Below, piece after piece: positions 19,375-29,026 of a stretch of 64,000 nt of DNA. The stretch covers positions 2,976,001 through 3,040,000 of the forward strand of contig NC_087118.1 in assembly GCF_963855985.1 (NCBI RefSeq), read 5' to 3'. A program made the translations under genes and the position numbers. The stretch comes from Ostrinia nubilalis (Eukaryota; Arthropoda; Insecta; Lepidoptera; Crambidae). The notes under the pieces are model-generated. The model ran no database searches and was not told the DNA's origin. It saw only the letters and a list, made by a program, of their open reading frames with translations. Position 1 is the stretch's first letter; each line of letters begins with the position of its first letter.

Positions 19375-20241
19375 CTAGTTTTCCTTATTCCACGCACAGG
19401 GCTCGGCGCACTTGTTCGCACGTTCTCTGAAGCGAAAGTGGTAAAAGCACAGCCAATCTTCACTCTCCGGGGTGCGGCGTGGACGTGGCTGGCTATTACC
19501 TCTGGAGCTGGAGCGTTGACGCGAACGATTGCGCGGGCCTTGACCTCGGGACTGGCTCCTTGACCTCTCCATGTTCGTGATCCTGGCACTCAGCTTCGCA
19601 ATTTCCGCCAATATCTTGTCCTCTCCTCTACGGCTGGATACCTCGGCTATGCTGTGCTGCGGCTGCAGAGTGGTCTCCATCACTTTGTCGGCTACTGCTG
19701 CCAGGTTGTCCATGTCCTTTGAGTCGGTGACAGCTAGTACAGCTCGGACTGCCGGAGGTAGGTGGCTTTGCCACAGGATTCTGAGGGTGTCATCGGGTAT
19801 CTTCTCTCTGGCTAAGTCTCGCATCCGGCGTAGGAGCTGCGACGGCTTTTGGTCGCCGAGCTCCATTTCTCCGATGAGCTTTTGCACTTGCCGGTTCTCC
19901 GACTCCTCATAGATGGCCAATAGTCGTGCCTTCAACGCCTCGTACTTGTTGGATTCAGGAGGTTTGATGAGGAGGTCTGTCACCTGCTGAATGACATCTT
20001 TGCCCAGCTTAGACACGATGATGTTGAACCGTGTCTCGTCGTTCACTTTTTGTGGCAGAATAACTGACTCTGCACGGATGAACCAGACTCTAGGTTGGTC
20101 AGTCCAGAACTCGGGAATTCTGGAGCTCACTGATATCACTGATACTTCGCTGTCCTCGGCCTTTCCGCTGGCTGCTGGCATTGTGCTCGTAGACGGCGGT
20201 GGTTGTAGAATCGGCTGAGTGTTGGTGGTTTGCGGGTACAT
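19375..20241 (-). CDS. gag: Gypsy B Gag
   Basis: A 288-codon intact ORF with ATG at 20241, 30 bases inside the 5' LTR and just after the primer site. After a Pro/Thr-rich leader comes the capsid-like domain (RIPEFWTDQPRVWFIRAES, QVTDLLIKPPESNKYEALK, LLRRMRDLAREKIPDDTLR, ILWQSHLPPAVRAVLAV). Then an Arg/Ser-rich nucleic-acid-binding segment (RSRSQSRGQGPRNRSRQRSS), and a C-terminal Cys/His cluster (CFYHFRFRERANKCAEPC) that replaces the usual CCHC knuckle. This would package the element RNA. It overlaps pol at its 3' end. It is the only fully intact retroelement ORF of normal size in the window. Confidence 0.9.
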   Translation of the reverse strand: MYPQTTNTQPILQPPPSTSTMPAASGKAEDSEVSVISVSSRIPEFWTDQPRVWFIRAESVILPQKVNDETRFNIIVSKLGKDVIQQVTDLLIKPPESNKYEALKARLLAIYEESENRQVQKLIGEMELGDQKPSQLLRRMRDLAREKIPDDTLRILWQSHLPPAVRAVLAVTDSKDMDNLAAVADKVMETTLQPQHSIAEVSSRRGEDKILAEIAKLSARITNMERSRSQSRGQGPRNRSRQRSSSRGNSQPRPRRTPESEDWLCFYHFRFRERANKCAEPCAWNKEN

Positions 20242-20260
20242 TTTCGACTTTTGCGTGTCT

Positions 20261-20271
20261 CGGGGTCACCA
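20261..20271 (-). promoter_or_regulatory. Gypsy B primer binding site
   Basis: On the minus strand TGGTGACCCCG begins one base inside the 5' LTR, complementary to a tRNA 3' end in CCA. The same 11 bases occur at 2630-2640 in the small LTR element. I do not assign the tRNA. Confidence 0.75.
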
Positions 20272-20272
20272 G

Positions 20273-20763
20273 TGTCACGGTTGGGTGTCGTCCGTGAACG
20301 TAGGATAAATAATAATAAATAATAAATAATAATCTTTGGACAATTTCACACAGCGCCAGCTAGCCCCAAAGTAAGCAACTTAATGCTTGTGTTATGGGTG
20401 CTAGCTTAACGGAAATACTACTTATATACTTTTTTTTTAAATACATAATAAATATTATACATAGTCACACCCAGACCCGTCACAGAAATTAAAATTCATC
20501 ATTTCAATTTCTGCCCGGCCGGGAATCGAACCCGGGACCTCTCGGCATAGTAGTCCGTTCTGAACCACTACACCAAACGGCCGGCAAATAAATGATACAC
20601 GTCGTATTCAGTGAATTCCGGTTTATTGGCGCAGCGCCCGATCAATGCGCCTGCGCCTCCACAACTGACTCATACATAATAATATCGGGAATAATAACAC
20701 ATAAAGTAACACATACACATAGGTAGGTGGTACACATTACATCGTAAGTAATACGACCCCACA
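20273..20763 (-). repeat. Gypsy B 5' LTR, split by a SINE
   Basis: 212 LTR bases plus a 274-base SINE (20312-20585) and its 5-base duplication AAATA. It ends CCCCACA before AATT (20764-20767). Confidence 0.9.
20312..20585 (-). mobile_element. tRNA-derived SINE (274 bases)
   Basis: On the minus strand the head folds like a tRNA. An A box (TGGTGTAGTGGTTCAGA, complement of 20560-20576) and B box (GGTTCGATTCC, complement of about 20522-20532) would be the internal RNA polymerase III promoter. A body with CTGGGTGTGACT and a (TTATTA)n tail follow. Target duplication AAATA at 20307-20311 and 20586-20590. It resembles the abundant lepidopteran SINEs (HaSE/Metulj type, from memory). Confidence 0.88.
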
Positions 20764-20767
20764 AATT

Positions 20768-21944
20768 TGATCTTCGATTCTGAGTAGCGGATAATGTTCT
20801 TTTATCGTTTTAGCGTTTAAAGCACGATAATCTACACAGAGTCGTTTGATCACCAGTTTTCTTTTGTACTAAAAGTATTGGATTGGATACGCTGACTCAG
20901 ACTCCGTGATAATACCCGAATCCAACATCTCCTGAATCATTTCCTTTACTTTATTCCTCTCAGAATAAGCAAGTCTATATGGTCTATATACAACCGGAGT
21001 AGTGTCTTTCAAAGTAATAGTCATTTCCGTTAAGTTTGTAAGTCCTAAATCAGTCAATCCAAATGAAAAACAACTCCTGTATTCCTCCAACAATGCCTTT
21101 AGTTTAATTCTATCTTCAACGTGTAACTCACTACCAGTTTTTAAGCAATCTTCAATATGATCCCCTTTTTCACATTCTAACATTCTAATATTTAAGCAAT
21201 TGGTTTCATCAATTAAATGTGCTCTAGTCAACAACTGTCCATTTTTAAAATTAATCTCTTGTGAATTTAAATTAACTACCATAATGTGACCTTCACCTTG
21301 TGTAATTGTGTATAACCCAGGCATAACAAAATAACTATTAATACCTACGTTCCTTACTGACTCTCTAACATAAACATTAATAGTACTGTTGGTATCTGTC
21401 CTGATTGGTACCATATTAATAGAATTTACGACAACATCACAACTAATTACCAGTTTATTCTTACATTTTTGATTCGCAATGTCAATATCAGGTTTGAAAT
21501 GTTCATCAGTTTTAATTATGACTACTCCCGCTTGTTCTGTAAACGTATGCCCTAACAAAACAGGGTGTTTTAATAACTCATCTGGTACTACTAATACCTC
21601 TACAGATATCTTAACCGATTGTACTTGTATTTGTACAACTGCTCTACCTATAGGTTCAATAATCGCTTGACCAAATCCCTTAAGCGAAGGTAGATCATTT
21701 GTACTGTATATAACATTCAAATCACTAAAGTTACTTAGACGAATCAAGGTACTCTGACTACCAAGGTCAACATAGCAAGTCATTGGTTTATCATTGACAA
21801 ATATCGGTAGAATATACTTTTCGTCCAAACCTCCAGCTAATTTAATCTCCGATACTGCCTTATCCTTTTCAACAGATTTATCAACACCTTGACTATTTTT
21901 ATATAATCGTTTACAATTAGCGCTTTGATGGCCAAGTCGTTTAC
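20768..21944 (-). pseudogene. Gypsy A second zinc knuckle, protease and RT start
   Basis: Starts in the second knuckle (ICKRLGHQSANCKRL), whose first Cys lies on the far side of the TIR element. The protease is degenerate around CYVDLGSQSTLIR: the expected D-S/T-G triad reads DLG, so a key residue is altered. PVLLGHTFTEQAGVV follows, then the RT entry with VVYRPYRLAYSERNKVKEMI and, after one or two small shifts near 20870, PILLVQKKTGD, VDYRALNAKTIKEHYPL and RIEDQI. Gypsy B inserted right after that. Confidence 0.85.
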
Positions 21945-22377
21945 ATATCGTCACCGTCGTGGCAGAATTAAATAACTGACACTTTTGTCAAAAATCACTT
22001 TTTCCACTTTTTGTATAGTAGAAAGTGTTACCTATATTTTGGTCTTACTCTCGTGGCAATATCTATGATATTTCCAAAGATATCTTCAGTTTAGTGAAAC
22101 TATTGACCATAAATTACAACTCTGTTTGTTGTAAAATTTACCTGGCAAAACTGAATAAGTGACTTTATTTAATTCTACCACAACTCACTGCAAAACATTG
22201 CTTCAAAATACTTGTACTAAGAAAGTCAATAAGTGACTTTATTTAATTCTGCCACAACTCAATCCGAAGCATTGCTTCAAAATACTCGTACAATTGTGTT
22301 TGAAATTAAAAGTAACATTTAAAGTAATGTTACAAAAATGAAATAAATCAAAATGTTCATTACTCAGATGTTAAACC

Positions 22378-25110
22378 TTCATCATCATCATCATCATTTC
22401 AGCCATATAGGACGTCCACTGCCGATCATAGGCCTCATGATTTCCAATATGACCGGCTGGTAGCGGTCTGCATCCAGTGCTTTCCTGCTACCTTTATGAA
22501 GTCCGCGTTGTGCTTTTCGGTATGTGCCCTCCAATCCAGAACCTTGCTGCCCCATCGTCTGTCAGTTCTGCGTACTATGTGCCCTGTCTCTTGTACAGAA
22601 AAACTGCGCATAGCCCTCTTCAAAGCACGCTGTGCTACTTGAGTAAGAGGCCGCGTTCCCGAGCCGTCATCACACGGTAACACATACAGATTGTAGATTT
22701 TTGTCTTTAGGCACTGAGATATTTTGGACGAAAGGATGTTGTGTAGTTTCCCGAATGCTTCCCAGCCGAGTTGGATTCGACCTCTTTCTCTACCTAGCTG
22801 AAACGTTTGTCCGAGGTAGACATACTTGTCAACAATCTCAAGATTCGAGCTCCTAACCGAAACTGGCTAGGGCGCAACATAGACATTCGACAAAAGCTTC
22901 GTTTTTCCATGTTGTTCACCCGAAGGCCTACCTTTTGGGAGATTAAGGTCTTCGAGCATTGTGCCGAGGTCTTCCAGTGATTTTGCCATGACCACACAAT
23001 ATCGTCGGCAAACCGAAGCTGAATGATGTACTCGTCGTTGATGTTTGTGCCGAATCCTTTCTATTCAAGGAGTTTGAAAGCGTCTTCCAATGCAGCGGTA
23101 AATAGTTTCGGAGATCCGGAGATATAACATCTCCCTCATGCCTCGCTGCAGAGGAATCGCCCTCGTACTCCACTCCTGTACTCGGACCAACATGGTGGCG
23201 TTTCTGTACAAGCACTTTAGCATCTCGATATGTACCGATACTTTTCAGAAACCGGCTTGTTCGGGAGGCTAGAAGTCATCGAACCTACGCGCGAGATCAT
23301 TCGTGATAACTTTCGCAAACAGCTTGTAGACATGACTCAGAAGCGAGATGGGTCAGTAATTCTTCAGCAAGGTTTTATCCCCTTTCTTGAAGAAGAGTAC
23401 CACCACGCTTCTGTTCCAAGCCTCTGGCGTTGTTCCCTGGAGTAAGACGAAGTTAAATAGTCTCTGAAGGACCGAGGTTATCCCGTCATGACCCGGTGCC
23501 TTGTTGTTCTTTAGGTGTTTGAGAGCCATCCTAATCTCGTATAGGCTGATAATGCTGATATCCACAATATCTTCGTCGAGGTATATAGGGTCATGTGTTC
23601 AACAATGAAACACTAAAATTTCAAAGTCTCATAAAACTCTTATTTTCATAGATAGAAGTCCAATTTTTGACAGGTATGTAGGCAATTTTATTGGGTATAG
23701 GATGGCATTAATGTTTTTTTTAATTGATGTTTAATCAATCAGCAAAAAAATAAATTCACATAAATTGGAAATGTTTTATTGTGTCCACTGTTGTGTACAC
23801 AATGAAACACCTCAAATTCAACAATGAAACATAATAATTAATTGTGTGTCAACAATGAAACACTAACAATTCAATATCTCGTACACCTTTTGTTTTTACA
23901 GATACAAGTCTAATTTTTTGAAGTTACATAGTTAACTTAGTTGGGTAGGTATCGGATGTCATTTATGTTTTTTTTAATAAATTTGTAATCAATTAGCAAA
24001 ACAATAAAAACAAACATATTGGAAATGTTTCATTGTGTCCGTTCTGATGTGCACAATGAAACACTACAATTTCAACAATGGGACATTATAATTGAGTGAT
24101 TGATTCATATTTATTGAATTTATGAAGTAAGTGAATAATAAAAAATACCCGAGTCCAATCAAAAGGTTTTATTAATAATTGAAATTTAATCTACTAGTTA
24201 AGATAACTCCTTACTATTTACTATTATATTTTTTTATATTATCTCCTAAATGATCACTTTTCTTCCTCTTTAGAGATTTAGTTCGCGCCATCTTAAATGA
24301 AAAATAAACATCAAATTTTAGGATAACCTAGTAATTTATAGCCTTAAAAATGATTATTTGCACGGACAGTAGATTTTGTTTGGTATATGGTATTATACAA
24401 TGAAACAATGTTTCATTGTGTCCATCATGCAACTGTTTCATTGTTGACTACATAGGGTTTATTTTAATAACCCCAAAAAAAATCACTAATTTGTAACACT
24501 TTTAACATATAATTTAGTTCCACTTAGTCTATGATATATGTGTAATGCTAGGTAATAATGAAAAATATAAATTTATCAACCATATTTTTATCAAAAATCT
24601 TTTAATAACGACAAAAATATTTACATTTTGGTGAAAAAAATAAATAATGCTCCACAGACACGTCTTCTCACACGTGGCGCCGACACGAACTGAGGTGCGG
24701 CGTGGTATTGTCGAAAGTATCCTTACGCGATATAGTGCACGATATGGCAACGCAGCATTTAAGAAATATTGCAGTGTTTTATTGTGTACCATTGTTTCAT
24801 TGTTGAACATCTGACCCTAGCTGTCCATAAAACTTTTCAATCTCACCCAGAACCTCGGCTTTTGTTGACGTTACACCACCTTCCGCAGTCTTCAGCTTCG
24901 TCAGCTAGCTTCGCCCAATAGATTTGTCTCTAGCGAACACTTTCGAGCCTTGGTTCCGCTCTATCGCCTCTTTAATACTATTTGTATTAAAGTTGCGAAC
25001 ATCATGTCGCAAGGACTTCCATGTCTGTCTATTGAGCTGCCGATGTGCCTTAGCGTCAACGGAGATCTGCAGTGACATTGAACGTCGTTCTGCCATGACG
25101 TTGAGGGTAA
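22378..25110 (-). mobile_element. Decayed RTE LINE, copy 3, interrupted
   Basis: Same family as 846-6100 on the opposite strand. The tail with CATCATCAT starts at 22380. The RT C-terminus and RT domain follow to 23587, then endonuclease-RT linker sequence from 24820 to about 25110, where similarity to the LINE stops (5' truncation). Many frameshifts and small deletions make it clearly older than the other two copies. The gap between the two parts is filled by the element at 23588-24817. Confidence 0.88.
23588..24817. mobile_element. TA-flanked non-autonomous TIR element (1,230 bases), mariner-like target
   Basis: 24-base terminal inverted repeats start GGGTCA and run into GTTCAACAATGAAAC, with two mismatches. 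They are flanked by TA (23586-23587, 24818-24819), and the LINE sequence is restored exactly on removal. Inside, CAACAATGAAACA and its complement recur many times, and an approximately 260-base block is present twice (near 23605-23870 and 23870-24110). No transposase ORF. The TA target points to the Tc1/mariner superfamily. Confidence 0.8.
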
Positions 25111-25175
25111 AGGATCCCTATGGATCCCTAGGGAGATATCCCTATTACAGTTTTATTGTTTTTGGATTATTTTAA

Positions 25176-26586
25176 CCCTTTATATCACCGTGTGACATAA
25201 CAGTTACAAACCAATTACTTCGTCATAAAATTCCAAACATAAACTTTATTCCATTTTAAATCAATGTCGCACGACGGTGACAAACCGTTCTATGCATTTT
25301 AGTGCCTTTTGTGCATACGAGATGGCGTTACTTGTATCAAAAGTTGGACGAAAGTCACTTCCCGCCAATTTGTAAGAACCGTTCGCGAGTCGTAAATGGA
25401 AAAATCGAAAAAAAATACGATATCGAAGTAAACTATGAAGCTGTTGTATAATCTAGTAGGTAAGTTTATGATTATGACTATTTATTGTTAGTAACGCATA
25501 ATCTTTCGTAATTCTTGATAAATTCATCGAATATTTGTTTGTGACATTTCTGTTACATTGCGTTGTAATGTTCCCTTAGTGCAGTACATTGAACTTTGTT
25601 TTATTATTTGACAGAATGGCTTCTCGGAGTCTAAGAGAAGAAGAAATTGAGCAACATCTCTTTGATTATGAGGTCAGCGAGGACGGATATGAAGATGATG
25701 ACGACAGCGTTGCGGACCCTGACTTTATTCCGGATCTGGAGCACCACCCGTTCGAAGATGATGCTGTTGAAGTGGTTGAAGGATTAGATATCGATGATAT
25801 TATTGAGAACTTAGAGCACAATGCAAGTACTTTTCAGCCTTCAGCTACCATAGAATCTTCTTCTCAGCCAGGACCATCAGCTCGTCGTCAAAGCAAGCCT
25901 AAACTGAATGTACGCTGGAGAAAGAAAAACTTACAACGAAACGCTACTCGGTTGAGTATGTTGGCAGTGTAGAAGAATCGGAGATATCCACAGTCGCCTG
26001 GAAAAAAATTTATTGGACCTTGTCATGTCAAATGCCTGGATTTTATATAAAAGGGTACGCAAGGCGAACAACCCGCAAGATGCGCAGCTGTTGTCTTCAG
26101 CAGATTTTCGCGAAGAGATTGCTACAATATTGTGCAAAATTGGTACCAAAGCGAACACAACACGGCGAACCATTGAACCTGAAATTCAGGCCAAAAAACG
26201 ATAAGGTCCAGCCCAATATGTCCCTCCGATAGCTGTGCGACAGGACCAAGTTGGGCATTGGCCTGTATGGGCAGAAAAGAGGATTCGTTGCCAGTACCCT
26301 AACTGCGCTGGCGTATCACAAACATTATGTGAAAAGTGTAGGGTAGCATTATGCTACAACAAACAAAACAATTTTTCAAAGCGTTTCATACGTCTTAAAG
26401 AAAACATTAAGACGTATGAAACGCTTTTAAGACAGTGTAACAGATATGTCACACTCCCTATTTTGTAATTTTGTTACTTTCACAATTAAAAAATAACAAA
26501 AATAAAAAATACGTGTTTAGTTATTTACTAGAACCTATTAAAAAGTCAACTTTTTAAAGAAATCATAGTTGTTGAATTATAAAGGG
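25176..26586 (+). mobile_element. piggyBac-type transposon, internally deleted (1,411 bases)
   Basis: TTAA on both sides (25172-25175, 26587-26590) and inverted ends CCCTTTATA / ATTATAAAGGG, the piggyBac hallmark CCC...GGG. It carries the two ends of a transposase gene but not its catalytic middle, so it can move only with outside help. Confidence 0.9.
25616..26466 (+). pseudogene. piggyBac transposase, N- and C-terminal ends only
   Basis: From ATG at 25616 an N-terminal acidic region reads MASRSLREEEIEQHLFD, then a long Asp/Glu-rich run, as in piggyBac transposases. This frame stops at 25970. From about 26200 another frame reads GHWPVWAEKRIRCQYPNCAG, then TLCEKCRVALC, the cysteine-rich zinc-binding C-terminus (C..C..C..C) that binds the element ends. 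The DDD catalytic core is missing. An additional palindrome (26388-26425, CGTTTCATACGTCTTAA and its complement) lies near the stop. Confidence 0.85.
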
Positions 26587-27175
26587 TTAATTTTGATATT
26601 CATTTTGATGTTGGTTCTTTCAATTTAATTTCAATGTTATAGGAATCTGATGTTGATGGTTACCATAACAATTTGTTAAACATTTATAAGTATTTAATAA
26701 GTAGGTATATTCTAGTATTATTTAACAATTTTACAGATTTTGACTAAAATCGCATTAACAAAACAAATAAAATAAAATTAATAAATCAACATTTAGGTCA
26801 ATAAAAGTGTGGCAAAATTAAACAAGTGTACTTATTCAATGGAAATATTCGTTTTTGTAATACCTTGGTTGTGGTAAAACTAAATAAGTGACATGCAAAA
26901 AGTAAATAACTGCAACTTAGTTGTAAAATACGGTTGTGGCAAAACTAAATAATTACATTTTTATTTTTTTATTTAAAATAATACAAAATAACATCATCGA
27001 AGAATATTGAATTAGTAAAGGTAAATTTGCTGTATAAAATATCAAAAGACCGACAATAAAATATTTTTACCCTTAAAAGTTATCGCCATTTTTAACGAAA
27101 AAAATCACAAAAACGTGAATATCTCGCAACTTTGGTTTTGTCAGTTATTTAATTCTGCCACGACGGTGACGATAT

Positions 27176-27573
27176 ATTACACGAAACTAATGGTTTAGTG
27201 CACTTGAACGATGGGTGACCAACTTCGTTACAGTTAAAACATCTTAAAATAGGTTTTGAACTATCATTAGCACCATCAAATCGCCTTTTTGTAAACGGTT
27301 GACGATATGACTTTTCCTTTGCGTCTTCAGTTTTAACTGATTTGAAAAATGAAAGCAATTCCTCGGGATGCGAGTAGTTTGCAGCCTGTGCTCCTAATCT
27401 CAATCCCTTGTCTTCTAAACCATCTAACAGACAGTCTACTGCCTTCTTACCATTGATGTCACAACGATTTAGCAAATTAATTTTATGATAATAATATGTC
27501 TCCAATGGTTCGTTAGGTTTCACTTTCCTATTAAGCATGTCATGTAAAATTTGAGCATAATTCTCAACAGTAG
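27176..27573 (-). pseudogene. Gypsy A gag, C-terminal part with first zinc knuckle
   Basis: Reads PTVENYAQILHDMLNRKVKP, then NEPLETYYYHKINLLNRCDI and the CCHC knuckle CFNCNEVGHPSFKC near the left end. The next knuckle is cut by the TIR element at 21949-27171. The right end continues into 30913-31310 once the Copia insertion is removed. Confidence 0.88.
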
Positions 27574-27578
27574 GAAAC

Positions 27579-27796
27579 TGTTGAATAATTAATATAAATT
27601 CTTAAGTTAATAACTATCTTCGTAAACGTTTTGTTGAAAATGTTGAAATGTCTTCGTAAATGTATGCGATATGTTTTCTTTTTCTGACACCTGTGGCGCT
27701 GTGTTCGCAATCTTTTTCCTTCACAATCGAGTACGTAATAAACGTAAAGAAATCTAACTTTATTTTTATTTACTGAAATACTGCCTAGTTCCAATA
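27579..27796 (+). repeat. Copia derivative 5' LTR
   Basis: Same sequence as 30679-30907 apart from the 11-base duplication there. Followed by the primer site at 27797-27810. Confidence 0.9.
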
Positions 27797-27886
27797 GGTT
27801 ATGGGCCCAGACATAAAGTGAACGCATATTTCAACAAAAATATCAAGTTAAGAGCAAGATTCTTCAAGATTATATTCGATACAAAA

Positions 27887-28390
27887 ATGGAAGTGTCAAA
27901 TGCCATGAAGATTGAAAAGTTCGACGGCAGAAATTTCCAACAGTGGAAATTCCAAATAAAGTGTGCACTAAGAGCGAAGGGAATTAATATAGAAAAGGCG
28001 AAGCCTATAGAAAGCAGCTCACAAGTGCAGTGGGACAAAGATGATGGCATGGCCATGTTCATCCTAACCTCATCGATGGATTTGTGACAAATCTCCCTCA
28101 TAGAAAACTGTGAGACTGCCAAAGAAATAATGGTAAAATTAGAGGCAATATATGAACAAAAGTCAGAATTCAACAAGATGGTGATTCATGAAAAGTTTTA
28201 CCAATATGCGTATAATAATAGTGATACTATGGCACAGCATGTGTCTAAGGTGGAAGGCTTGGCAAAGCAGCTACGGGAAACTGGTAAGAAGATCAGTGAC
28301 ACAGCTATAATGACAAAGATTTTAAGCACATTACCAACAACATACCGTTCGCTGAGACAAGCATGGTTGTCACTCGATGAAAATTGCCAA
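27887..28390 (+). pseudogene. Copia gag (DUF4219/UBN2-type)
   Basis: ATG at 27887, reading MEVSNAMKIEKFDGRNFQQW, then [33 protein letters not shown] and [16 protein letters not shown], a classic Copia gag. An in-frame TGA at 28085-28087 interrupts it. At about 28390, after SLDENCQT, it is fused directly to RNase H, so the rest of gag, protease, integrase and RT are deleted. Confidence 0.88.
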
Positions 28391-28885
28391 ACAATTCATA
28401 TTGTTTATAATGGTAATGTTAAATTAATTGGCTACTCAGACTCTGACTATGCAGGTGATTTGGACACTAGAAAATCTACCACAGGTTATATATTTTTGAT
28501 GAATGGCGGTCCTATTACTTGGTCTAGCCGTAAGCAAAATACTGTGGCATTGTCCACAACTGAGTCTGAGTACATGGCTGCTAGTGAAGCTAATAAAGAA
28601 ATCTTGTGGCTTAAACAATTTTACTTGATGTTGGGGAGCCACAAGGTTCCGTTACTTTAAATGTCGATAATCAAAGTACAATTAAATTGATCAACAACCC
28701 TGTATTTCACAGACGAAGTAAGCACATAGATATAAAATACAATTTTATTCGAGATAATGTTGCAAGAAAAATGGTTAATATTCAATATGTAGAGAGTTCA
28801 AATCAGATAGCAGATTTCTTGACTAAAGCTCTGCCTGTAGGGAAATTCAATTTAATTAGAGATAAAATTATGAGAAAAGTTTGAT
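28391..28885 (+). pseudogene. Copia RNase H fused to gag
   Basis: Reads [40 protein letters not shown] and [13 protein letters not shown], with the RNase H acidic residues. A one-base shift near 28627 leads to a stop at 28658. The proper frame then continues (NVDNQSTIKLINNPVFHRRS, HIDIKYNFIRD, QIADFLTKALP) to a TGA at 28882. Confidence 0.88.
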
Positions 28886-29026
28886 GTGGCTAATGAGGAT
28901 CAGTACTGTTGTAGAAAATTCAATAAAACTAGTATCTACGTTAATCTTTAAGACATAAGAAAGATATATCTTTTTGAATTATCCAATTCGGACCATTACT
29001 TACGAAGATATTAAGTAATAAACATA

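Larger units (their letters stand above)
15347..20763 (-). mobile_element. Gypsy B: nearly complete Ty3/Gypsy retrotransposon
   Basis: LTRs of 212 bases (15347-15558, and 20273-20763 after subtracting a SINE) begin TGTCACGG and end CCCCACA, with AATT on both sides. A primer binding site lies beside the 5' LTR and a purine tract beside the 3' LTR. Gag and pol (protease, RT, RNase H, integrase) are recognisable. There is an additional small ORF after pol. Pol has two apparent one-base frameshifts in homopolymer-rich stretches (near 18700 and 16565), so this copy is damaged only lightly. Confidence 0.92.
21949..27171. mobile_element. Unclassified TIR DNA transposon with 4-base duplication, filled with other TEs (5,223 bases)
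   Basis: Ends CGTCACCGTCGTGGCAG on the left and the exact complement on the right; similarity continues inwards through AATTAAATAACTGACA. ATAT (21945-21948 and 27172-27175) flanks it, and deleting the element plus one ATAT restores the Gypsy A zinc knuckle codons Cys-Asn-Ile-Cys-Lys-Arg. Subterminal motifs like GTGGCAAAACTAAATAAGTGAC repeat at both ends. Its own DNA (21949-22377, 26591-27171) is only about 1.1 kb and has no transposase. A 4-base duplication fits Sola, Ginger or Chapaev groups but none is proven. Confidence 0.8.

Noticed and set aside
20517..20585. A functional tRNA gene
   Set aside because: The tRNA-like head is fused to a SINE body and tail and flanked by a target duplication.
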